Below, in pieces: positions 1 through 5,669 of a stretch of 9,066 nt of DNA. Within the stretch, counting starts at the first letter, position 1. Every line of letters starts with the position of its first letter. The DNA is from Phycisphaerales bacterium (GTDB lineage: Bacteria; Planctomycetota; Phycisphaerae; SM23-33): contig PMYM01000195.1 of assembly GCA_003171235.1 (NCBI GenBank), forward strand, positions 222 through 9,287, in the 5' to 3' direction. A program made the position numbers and the translations under genes. Under the pieces are notes generated by a model. The model was not told where the DNA came from, searched no databases, and was given only the letters and a program-made list of their open reading frames with translations.

Positions 1-1397
1 GCCAGGCAGGCCGGCAGGATCAGCACCTTGTACTTCTGGGCCACGCCCTGGCGGATCACGTCGGCGTAGCTGATGAAGTCGTACTGCAGGCCCTCGTCGC
101 GCAGCATGTTTTCCCACGCCAGCCGCACCAGGTGGGAGGAGCCCAGCTTGTGGTCGTCGTTGCGGTTGATCCAGGTCGCGCGGTGGCACTGGGCGTCGAG
201 GATCCAGGAAAGCTGGATGGAGGGATGGCTGTAATAAATGGCCACCCCGTCGCCCAGCCACTGGGCGCCGGCCAGGGCGGGGTGAATCTTCTGGGCGATT
301 TGGTTGTACGTGGGGGCGACCTTGGCCTGCCAGTCGGCTGGCTTGCCGCCGGCAAACCAGCCTTCCACCCAGCCGATGAAGCCGCGATTGCCGTGGGCGA
401 GGTAATACCAACTCTGCCAGACGGTGTCGTCCACGTCGCGGTGAAAGTGAGTGGTCACCGTGGGGATGGCGTTGTGCGGATTGAACGAGCGGATGATGGC
501 GGCCGAGGAGCCGATGTTGTAGGCCTCTAGAAACTGCACCTTGCCCATCAGCTTGGCGTAATCGTACCCGCCAAAAGCGCTTGGTCCCTGGCAGCCGACA
601 ATGCCGGCCGGCGTGGCTGGATCGACGCCGTTGGCATACTCCACCAGGTCGCCCACGAAGTTGCACCAGTACGAGTCGTTGAAGCTCCACTGGTCCATCA
701 GTTGGCTGGCGTCGAACTGGGCGACCGACCAGCTCTTCAGCCGCGGCAGGATGTCGTTATACGTTATCCAGCCCTGGCGGCGCGGGGCATCCGGGCCGTA
801 CACCTCCGTCAGCCACCTGGGGTATGCCTCTTTGTCGTCGGTGGCCTGCCACATGCAGGGGTGGACGAAGAAGCCCCACCCGGCCTCGTCGTCCAGCGAA
901 TAGGCCGAGCGCATGGGCGAGCTTTTCACCGCCTCGATGTTCTTCTTGATGATCCCCTGCAGGCGGGCCTTCATTTCGCCGTTGAGGGGCTTGACGCGGA
1001 CGCCGTTGCCGTGAATCTGGCCCAGGTAGGGCTGGGCCTTGCCCCCGTCCCAGAGGTGCAGGTCGCCCTTGCCGGCGGTGTGGTCCATGTAGAAGTGGAG
1101 CTGGAACTTGTTGATCCAGTCCAGGTACGACGCATCGCCGTGGTCGAGGAAGGCCCCGTTGTAGCCGTTGTCCCGGCAGAACCGCCCGGCGGCGTCGTCA
1201 TGGCCGATGGTCCACTGGTAGTACCAGGGCATGTACGTCCAGCCCGGCCAGGCCTTGTACAGCCAGTCCGCATCCTGCTTGACGGGTTGGAAATCCTTGG
1301 AGGTCTTGACGTACTTCTCGTAGGGGTCTTCCTGGGCAAGGGCCACCGAACCGCTCAGGATCGCCATCCACACGACGCTCAGGCCAAGCCGCTTCAT
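1..1397 (-). CDS. Secreted glycoside-hydrolase-like protein (GH42/GH-A type), C-terminus cut by window edge
   Basis: Reading down from ATG at 1397, the frame stays open for 465 codons to the window edge, so the 3' part is missing. A GGAG ribosome-binding site lies 6 nt before the ATG. Residues 1-21 form a signal peptide (basic MKRLG, a hydrophobic core, then ALA before QED), so the product is exported. The rest resembles large (beta/alpha)8 glycosidases related to family GH42. It is rich in aromatic residues (WPGWTYMPWYYQW at 51-63) and has a SLDDEAGWG segment at 167-175 whose Glu171 is a plausible acid/base residue. FLEAYNIG (289-296) may carry a nucleophile, Glu291. From about 456, YKVLILPACL looks like the start of the Rossmann-like beta-galactosidase trimerisation domain. 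The gene is divergent from the epimerase gene at 1665. The family assignment comes from remembered motifs, and the substrate is unknown. Confidence 0.85.
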   Translation of the reverse strand, partial: MKRLGLSVVWMAILSGSVALAQEDPYEKYVKTSKDFQPVKQDADWLYKAWPGWTYMPWYYQWTIGHDDAAGRFCRDNGYNGAFLDHGDASYLDWINKFQLHFYMDHTAGKGDLHLWDGGKAQPYLGQIHGNGVRVKPLNGEMKARLQGIIKKNIEAVKSSPMRSAYSLDDEAGWGFFVHPCMWQATDDKEAYPRWLTEVYGPDAPRRQGWITYNDILPRLKSWSVAQFDASQLMDQWSFNDSYWCNFVGDLVEYANGVDPATPAGIVGCQGPSAFGGYDYAKLMGKVQFLEAYNIGSSAAIIRSFNPHNAIPTVTTHFHRDVDDTVWQSWYYLAHGNRGFIGWVEGWFAGGKPADWQAKVAPTYNQIAQKIHPALAGAQWLGDGVAIYYSHPSIQLSWILDAQCHRATWINRNDDHKLGSSHLVRLAWENMLRDEGLQYDFISYADVIRQGVAQKYKVLILPACL

Positions 1398-1413
1398 GCC
1401 AGACTCCGTTTCC

Positions 1414-1438
1414 TGATCCACCTGTGGCAGGTGAGTCA
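1414..1438. promoter_or_regulatory. Dyad-symmetric site upstream of the glycoside hydrolase gene
   Basis: A perfect 6-bp inverted repeat, CACCTG-TGG-CAGGTG (1419-1433), is flanked by a further symmetric TGA...TCA two bases out on each side. It ends 16 nt before the ATG at 1397, just upstream of its ribosome-binding site. It could be a repressor operator controlling the secreted hydrolase, or a hairpin in its 5' leader. No regulator gene is visible here, so the role is inferred from position and symmetry only. Confidence 0.35.
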
Positions 1439-1464
1439 TCTTAGAACGGCGTTGACCGGCGAAC

Positions 1465-1628
1465 CAGCGGCAAGCCGGCCCGGGTGCATCAGCGTTTTGG
1501 GGATTCTGACGTGTCGCGGGCGTCTCGCCCGCGCGGTGTGGCCTCGGACGCGGGCGAGACGCCCGCGACACGGGAACGCCGGCCTTTCGTCCCCCAAAAC
1601 GCTAATGCACCCGCCGGCCCCCTGCCGC
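1465..1628. repeat. Nested long inverted repeat (MITE-like or structured intergenic element)
   Basis: The outer arms, 1481-1502 and 1592-1613, are 22 nt each and complementary with one mismatch (C at 1490). Weaker complementarity (AGCGGCA-type ends) extends to about 1465 and 1628. Inside lies a second, perfect 23-bp pair, 1511-1533 with 1549-1571, around a 15-nt loop. Each inner arm is itself nearly palindromic (CGCGGGCG-TCT-CGCCCGCG), so alternative hairpins are possible. The element has no credible gene. Its translations contain peptides such as GETPAT and CRGRLAR, which I associate with dispersed repeats in Planctomycetota and similar genomes. It fills most of the gap between two divergent genes and ends about 37 nt before the epimerase start. 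Confidence 0.75.
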
Positions 1629-1664
1629 TTGCACTGGCCCGGGCAAACTGGGATTATTCTAGCC

Positions 1665-2702
1665 GTGCAAGACTTGCCCGACATCATCCAGGACGAGCGG
1701 CAATTGGAAGAACTGCTCAGCCGTCCCAGCCCGGCCGTTGTGGAGACGTTCGCCCGGATGAAGGGCGACCTGGTCGTCCTGGGCGGTTCGGGCAAGATCG
1801 GCCCGTCGCTGGTGGGCATGGCCTGCCGGGCGCGGCGGCAGGCGGGCAGCGGCCAGCGGATCTTCGCCGTCGCCCGCTACAGCGACCCATCCGCCCGGGC
1901 GGCCCTGCAGCAGGCCGGGGCCCAGACGATCTCGGCCGATCTGCTGTATCCGCAGGCCGTGCGGGATTTGCCCCAAGCCCCCAACGTCATTTACATGGTC
2001 GGGCAGAAGTTCGGCACCACCCATCGCCCCGACCTTACCTGGGCGGTCAACGCCGTCGTGCCGGCGTATGTGGCCGAGCACTACCGCCAGTCGCGGATCG
2101 TCGCCTATTCCACCGGCTGCGTGTACGACCTTTGGCCGGCCCAATCGCAGGGCCCGGACGAATCGGCGCCGCTGGCAGGCCCGGGCGAATACGCCGCCTC
2201 TTGCGTGGCCCGCGAGCGGGTGCTGGAGTTCTTCTCCCGCCGGCACGCCACGCCCATAGCGCTGGTGCGGCTGAACTACGCCTTGGACCTGCGCTACGGC
2301 GTGGTGGCGGACCTGGCTCGCCAAATCGCCGCCGGAGAGCCCATCGACCTGGCCATGGGGTACTTCAACGCCATCTGGCAGGGCGACGCCAACGCCATGG
2401 TTCTGCGGCTGCTGGAGCACGCGGCCTGCCCGCCCCTGGCCATCAACCTGACGGGCACGGAAAAACTGTCCGTAAGGCAGGTCGCTGCGCGACTGGGCGA
2501 GCTTATGGGCAAGCCCGTCAGTTTTGTCGGCCAGGAGGCCCCCACCGCTTTATTGTCCAACGCGGCAAAGGCCTGCCGCCTGCTGGGGCCTGCAGAAGTG
2601 CCGATAGATCGCGTGATCGCCTGGACCGCCCATTGGATCGCCGCCGGCCGGCGCAGCCTGGACAAGCCCACGCACTTCCAGCAGCGGGAAGGTAAGTACT
2701 GA
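1665..2702 (+). CDS. NAD-dependent epimerase/dehydratase-family protein (atypical SDR)
   Basis: 345 residues if started at GTG 1665. The frame is open far upstream, but that part only mirrors the opposite-strand hydrolase and the inverted repeat. No clear Shine-Dalgarno precedes GTG 1665; TTG 1629, TTG 1674 or ATG 1758 are alternatives, and ATG 1758 would remove a conserved-looking helix (ERQLEELLSRPSPAVVETFARM). The extended-SDR fold is shown by the Rossmann dinucleotide loop LGGSGKIG (39-46), the STGCVY strand (149-154), and RLNYALDLRYG (202-212) after the active-site helix. Tyr176 sits at the usual catalytic tyrosine position in GEYAASCVARE. The lysine of the normal YxxxK pair is replaced by Cys180, so catalysis may differ or be lost. 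It is the first gene of a pair with the DapA-like gene, 6 nt away. The substrate is unknown, likely a sugar or sugar nucleotide. Confidence 0.85.
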   Translation: MQDLPDIIQDERQLEELLSRPSPAVVETFARMKGDLVVLGGSGKIGPSLVGMACRARRQAGSGQRIFAVARYSDPSARAALQQAGAQTISADLLYPQAVRDLPQAPNVIYMVGQKFGTTHRPDLTWAVNAVVPAYVAEHYRQSRIVAYSTGCVYDLWPAQSQGPDESAPLAGPGEYAASCVARERVLEFFSRRHATPIALVRLNYALDLRYGVVADLARQIAAGEPIDLAMGYFNAIWQGDANAMVLRLLEHAACPPLAINLTGTEKLSVRQVAARLGELMGKPVSFVGQEAPTALLSNAAKACRLLGPAEVPIDRVIAWTAHWIAAGRRSLDKPTHFQQREGKY

Positions 2703-2708
2703 GAGCTT

Positions 2709-3800
2709 ATGAACTATCCGCAAGCAGAGAAATGGGTGGTTGAGGCCCTGCAGGCAGGGATGGTCATTCCCGCGCACCCGCTGGCCCTGGATGAGCATGG
2801 CCGGTTTGATGTCCGCTGCCAGCGGGCCTTGACGCGTTACTATGCCGCCGCGGGGGCCGGAGGCCTGGCCGTGGGCGTGCACACCACGCAGTTTGAAATC
2901 CGCCAGAAGGGAATCGACCTGCTGGAGCCGGCGCTCAGGACCGCCGCCGACGCCTTGGGCGAAATCCAGCGCCACGGGGGCAAGCGCCTGGTCCGCATAG
3001 CCGGAATCTGCGGCCCGACCGCCCAGGCCTGCGGTGAGGCCGCCCTGGCCGCCTCGCTGGGCTATCACGCCGGCCTCTTGAGCCTGGCCGCCCTGGCCAA
3101 GGCCGACGATGACGAACTGGTCTCCCATTGCCAGAAGGTGGCCGCTCAAATCCCGCTGGTGGGGTTCTACCTCCAGCCTGCGGTCGGGGGCCGGAGGCTG
3201 GGCGTCGAGTTCTGGCGGCGATTCGCCCAGATACCAAGCGTCGTCGCCATCAAGATGGCCCCCTTCAACCGCTACCAGACCCTGGACGTGGTCCGCGGCG
3301 TGGCCCTTTCCGGCCGGGCGGGGCAGGTCGCCCTTTACACCGGCAACGACGACAATATCGTGGCCGACCTGCTGACGGAGTTTGCCTTCCGCGTAAATGG
3401 CCAAGAGGTGCGACAGCGGATCGTCGGAGGCCTGCTGGGGCATTGGGCGGTCTGGACCAGCAAGGCGGTGGAGTTACTGGCCCGCTGCCATGAAGCCGCG
3501 GATGTTCGCGCTGAACCACAGGCCAGACGCCTGTGCTACCAGGAACTGCTGACCCTGGCCGCCCAGGTCACCGACTGCAACGCCGCCCTGTTTGACGTGG
3601 CCCACGATTTCGCCGGCTGCATCGCCGGCATCCAGCACGTGCTGGCCGGACAGGGCCTGCTGGTCTCGACGCGATGCCTGAACCCGCGCGAAACGCTCTC
3701 TCCCGGCCAAGCTCAGGAGATAGACCGCGTGCGCGGCGAATACCCGCAGTTGGTTGACGATGATTTCGTCGCCGCCCACCTGAAGGAATGGCTGGAGTAA
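2709..3800 (+). CDS. Dihydrodipicolinate synthase/N-acetylneuraminate lyase-family protein
   Basis: 363 residues starting at ATG 2709, 6 nt after the TGA of the epimerase-like gene, so the two are probably co-transcribed. A weak GAGAG lies just before the start. The class I aldolase TIM-barrel pattern is visible: GMVIPAHPLALDEHGRFD (17-34) opens the barrel, Tyr154 lies in GFYLQPAVGG (152-161), and Lys182 in VVAIKMAPFNRY is the expected Schiff-base lysine. The usual GTTGE loop is replaced by GVHTTQFEIRQKG (56-68), so the substrate is probably not that of true DapA. The protein is about 60 residues longer than typical DapA (near 300), the extra length being C-terminal. Members of this family cleave or form 2-oxo acids in lysine synthesis or in sugar-acid breakdown. 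Pairing with an SDR protein suggests sugar-acid metabolism, which is inference. Confidence 0.88.
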   Translation: MNYPQAEKWVVEALQAGMVIPAHPLALDEHGRFDVRCQRALTRYYAAAGAGGLAVGVHTTQFEIRQKGIDLLEPALRTAADALGEIQRHGGKRLVRIAGICGPTAQACGEAALAASLGYHAGLLSLAALAKADDDELVSHCQKVAAQIPLVGFYLQPAVGGRRLGVEFWRRFAQIPSVVAIKMAPFNRYQTLDVVRGVALSGRAGQVALYTGNDDNIVADLLTEFAFRVNGQEVRQRIVGGLLGHWAVWTSKAVELLARCHEAADVRAEPQARRLCYQELLTLAAQVTDCNAALFDVAHDFAGCIAGIQHVLAGQGLLVSTRCLNPRETLSPGQAQEIDRVRGEYPQLVDDDFVAAHLKEWLE

Positions 3801-3823
3801 AACCCGCCGCCCCAGGGCAACCG

Positions 3824-4792
3824 CTATTTCATCTTCGAGACGATCTGCTTGTGCAGGGCCGGCAGGGTGTGGCGGTGGCCGCCCTGGATATAGAAGCTCT
3901 CGCCGCCGTCACTGATGGTGCGGATGAGGATGGTCTTTAGCGGTCGGTAATAATAAGCGGGCTGGTCCTTGCCGGGGGTCTGGGTCAGGTCATCGGGGAG
4001 CTGGATCAGGTCGAAAACGGCGGTGGTGAAGTGGGCGATCTGCCGGCGCTGCTGGCGGGCGACGTTGCGGGCCATTGACAGGGCCTTGAGATACACCTCC
4101 GGCCCCATGACGGCCGAGCCGAAGCACAGCATCGCCCCGCCTTCGAGGTTCTCTATCGCCTTGGTGTAGATCAGGAAGTCGCGGGCGCTGCAGCCGCCGA
4201 AGCTGCAGCCGTCGAAGTTGGGCAACTGGTGGATGATGTCGTAGCCGATGCCAACGTGCACAGTCACCGGCACGCCCAGCTCGTACCCGGCCGCCAGGAT
4301 GCTTACGTCCTTGTGCGGGTGTTTTTCCAGAATGTGCCGGCCAAGGGCCTCGCCGTAGCCCAGGCCCTGGCGGTGGCCATCGGCGATGACGTCGCAGATG
4401 GCGGCGGTTTCCCGCCACATGCCGAACTCGCCCGTGCGGATGTAGCGGGCCACCGGCTCGCTGGTGGCGCCGATGAGCGAAAGCTCGAAATCGTGAATGC
4501 TCACGGCGCCGTTGACGGCCACCACGTCCACCAGCTTTCGACGCATCAGGTCGATGACGTAGCGCGACAGGCCCTCCTTGACCACGTGGGCCCCCAGCAT
4601 CAGCACCACGGCCGAACCCCGCTGTTTGGCCGCCAGGATGCGATCTGCCAGCACGGGCAAGGCCGGGTGCTCGAAGGGCCCAGCCGCCTGCCCCAAGGGC
4701 AGCACGTCCGCCAGGCTCATCAGGTGCTCCCGCCGCGCCAGCGGTTGGAGCTTCAGTCTCGACACGTCGAAGATCGGATGCTTGCTGGGCAT
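3824..4792 (-). CDS. Deoxyhypusine-synthase-like protein (bacterial DHS-like family)
   Basis: 322 residues. The DHS-fold signature is extensive: GAHVVKEGLS (67-76), NGAVSIHDFELSLIGATSE (94-112), FGMWRET (123-129), TVHVGIGYDIIHQLPNFDG (177-195) and FGSAVMGPEVYLKAL (224-238). True deoxyhypusine synthases transfer an aminobutyl group from spermidine to eIF5A through a lysine in an EAVSWGK motif. Here that region reads YYYRPLKTILIRT (280-292) followed by GGESFYIQGGHR (296-307), so the canonical motif is absent, although Lys286 is nearby. As bacteria lack hypusinated eIF5A, the role is open; homospermidine-type or other NAD-dependent polyamine chemistry is possible. ATG 4792 is chosen because residues 10-24 look family-like, but its ribosome-binding site is weak. 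ATG 4720 (Met25) has a better GGGAG 6 nt before it. The gene is convergent with the DapA-like gene (23 nt gap), and a REP array begins 30 nt upstream. Confidence 0.85.
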   Translation of the reverse strand: MPSKHPIFDVSRLKLQPLARREHLMSLADVLPLGQAAGPFEHPALPVLADRILAAKQRGSAVVLMLGAHVVKEGLSRYVIDLMRRKLVDVVAVNGAVSIHDFELSLIGATSEPVARYIRTGEFGMWRETAAICDVIADGHRQGLGYGEALGRHILEKHPHKDVSILAAGYELGVPVTVHVGIGYDIIHQLPNFDGCSFGGCSARDFLIYTKAIENLEGGAMLCFGSAVMGPEVYLKALSMARNVARQQRRQIAHFTTAVFDLIQLPDDLTQTPGKDQPAYYYRPLKTILIRTISDGGESFYIQGGHRHTLPALHKQIVSKMK

Positions 4793-4821
4793 AGGGGATT
4801 CGACCTTTAGTTCTTATTTAG

Positions 4822-5014
4822 CCCCCGACGTAAGTCGGGGGTTCCTTGGTTCTTCTTTGTCGTCTTGTTCTTCTCATAGCCCCCGACGTAAGTCGGGGGT
4901 TCCTTGGTTCTTCTTTGTCGTCTTGTTCTTCTCGTAGCCCCCGACGTAAGTCGGGGGGTTCTGGCCTTTTCTTTGGCGTCTTTGTTCTTCATAGCCCCCG
5001 ACGTAAGTCGGGGG
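4822..5014 (+). repeat. Array of four REP hairpins in tandem
   Basis: Four identical 20-nt imperfect palindromes lie at 4822-4841, 4880-4899, 4938-4957 and 4995-5014. Each has an 8-bp stem (CCCCCGAC/GTCGGGGG) and a GTAA loop, with a period of 58, 58 and 57 nt. All are preceded by TAG (TTAG, ATAG, GTAG, ATAG), like the GTAG head of enterobacterial REPs. The spacers between copies 1-2 and 2-3 are almost identical and strongly pyrimidine-rich on the plus strand; the third spacer has diverged. The array lies between the 3' end of the transposase gene and the 5' end of the DHS-like gene. Open frames across it (APDVSRGF-type peptides) are by-products of the repeat. Confidence 0.92.
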
Positions 5015-5040
5015 TTCCGGCGTCTTCTCCTCACGTCACA

Positions 5041-5538
5041 TCATTCAAGGTGCTTAAGCCAACTCACATCCTGGGTCAACACGTATTTTCTCGCCGCCAC
5101 CACCGAGGACTCATCGAACAACCATCTGGTGCTACCATCCTCGGTCCACCACCGGCTCGGTTTATCAGGCGAGAAGCGTTGGTTCAACACTTTCGAGGCG
5201 TATGCCTTGAGACTCGCCATGACCCTGCCAGGGGCGACGTCGCCGGGAGAAACAATTACGTGGAGGTGGTTGGAGCGAACCTCCAATTGGTGCAGAATCC
5301 AACCTTTGTGCTCACAAACCCCACGGATTGCGGCATCAACCATTCTTCTTTTCTCCCGGTCAAACCTGACGGGGATCGACCTCATCTTCTCCCGAGCGGC
5401 CTCTTCCGTCGCCGGGTCCGGTTCCTTAATCGGCGTGATATAAGCGGCGTCATGCTTGGACACCCACCCACGCCGGTCGCCTGGAAGCCAGGTGCCGTAT
5501 GTTGTCCAAGTCAAGTAGTACGCCAATGGCAGGGCCAT
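5041..5538 (-). CDS. REP-associated tyrosine transposase (RAYT, Y1/HUH family)
   Basis: 165 residues from ATG 5538, chosen because GGGGAGG stands 6 nt upstream; a TTG six codons earlier lacks such a site. The protein matches the IS200-like Y1 transposase family in its REP-linked branch: YYLTWTTYGTWLPGDRRG (7-24) near the N-terminus, the metal-binding HUH motif NHLHVIV (90-96, His91 and His93), and the catalytic tyrosine Tyr113 in ASLKAYASKVLN (108-119). A C-terminal WWTEDGSTRWLFD segment (130-142) is also typical. Such enzymes nick and join single-stranded DNA at REP hairpins and are usually single-copy and not self-mobile. It is flanked by REPs: four on its 3' side and one inverted on its 5' side. 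The gene looks less GC-rich than its neighbours, which fits horizontal origin. Confidence 0.93.
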   Translation of the reverse strand: MALPLAYYLTWTTYGTWLPGDRRGWVSKHDAAYITPIKEPDPATEEAAREKMRSIPVRFDREKRRMVDAAIRGVCEHKGWILHQLEVRSNHLHVIVSPGDVAPGRVMASLKAYASKVLNQRFSPDKPSRWWTEDGSTRWLFDESSVVAARKYVLTQDVSWLKHLE

Positions 5539-5605
5539 TGTCCGCCTCCCCGGCAAAACCCAATAGAGACAAACATCCGACGACGCAGCAAAAAGGAAAC
5601 AGGAA

Positions 5606-5625
5606 CCCCCGACTTACGTCGGGGG
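5606..5625 (-). repeat. REP hairpin in inverted orientation, upstream of the RAYT gene
   Basis: This is the same 20-nt palindrome as the 4822-5014 array but on the minus strand, and it keeps the GTAG head (as CTAC on the plus strand, 5625-5629). With the array it brackets the transposase gene as inverted ends, about 67 nt before its ATG. It also lies between the GH3 stop (5670) and the transposase start. The rest of 5557-5669 shows no gene and no convincing terminator. Confidence 0.9.
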
Positions 5626-5669
5626 CTACGTAACAAAGCACGCCAGACACGGCCCAAGGGATCAGGCCC

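Noticed and set aside
702..1664. Long plus-strand N-terminal extension of the epimerase frame
   Set aside because: It lies opposite the coding sequence of the secreted hydrolase and crosses the nested inverted repeat. Its composition (Val/Gly/Leu/Pro-rich) is that of an antisense shadow, and the Rossmann domain starts after 1665.
4822..5014. CRISPR array
   Set aside because: Repeats are perfect hairpins with similar, not unique, spacers, and no cas genes are present; REP units explain the pattern.
4807..5034. Minus-strand 75-aa frame with repeated PRLTSGA or PPTYVGG peptides
   Set aside because: It is entirely made of REP units, so the repetition is explained by the DNA element.
5641..5669. 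Terminator after the GH3 gene
   Set aside because: Only a weak GGCC...GGCC pairing is present and no T-run follows on the minus strand.
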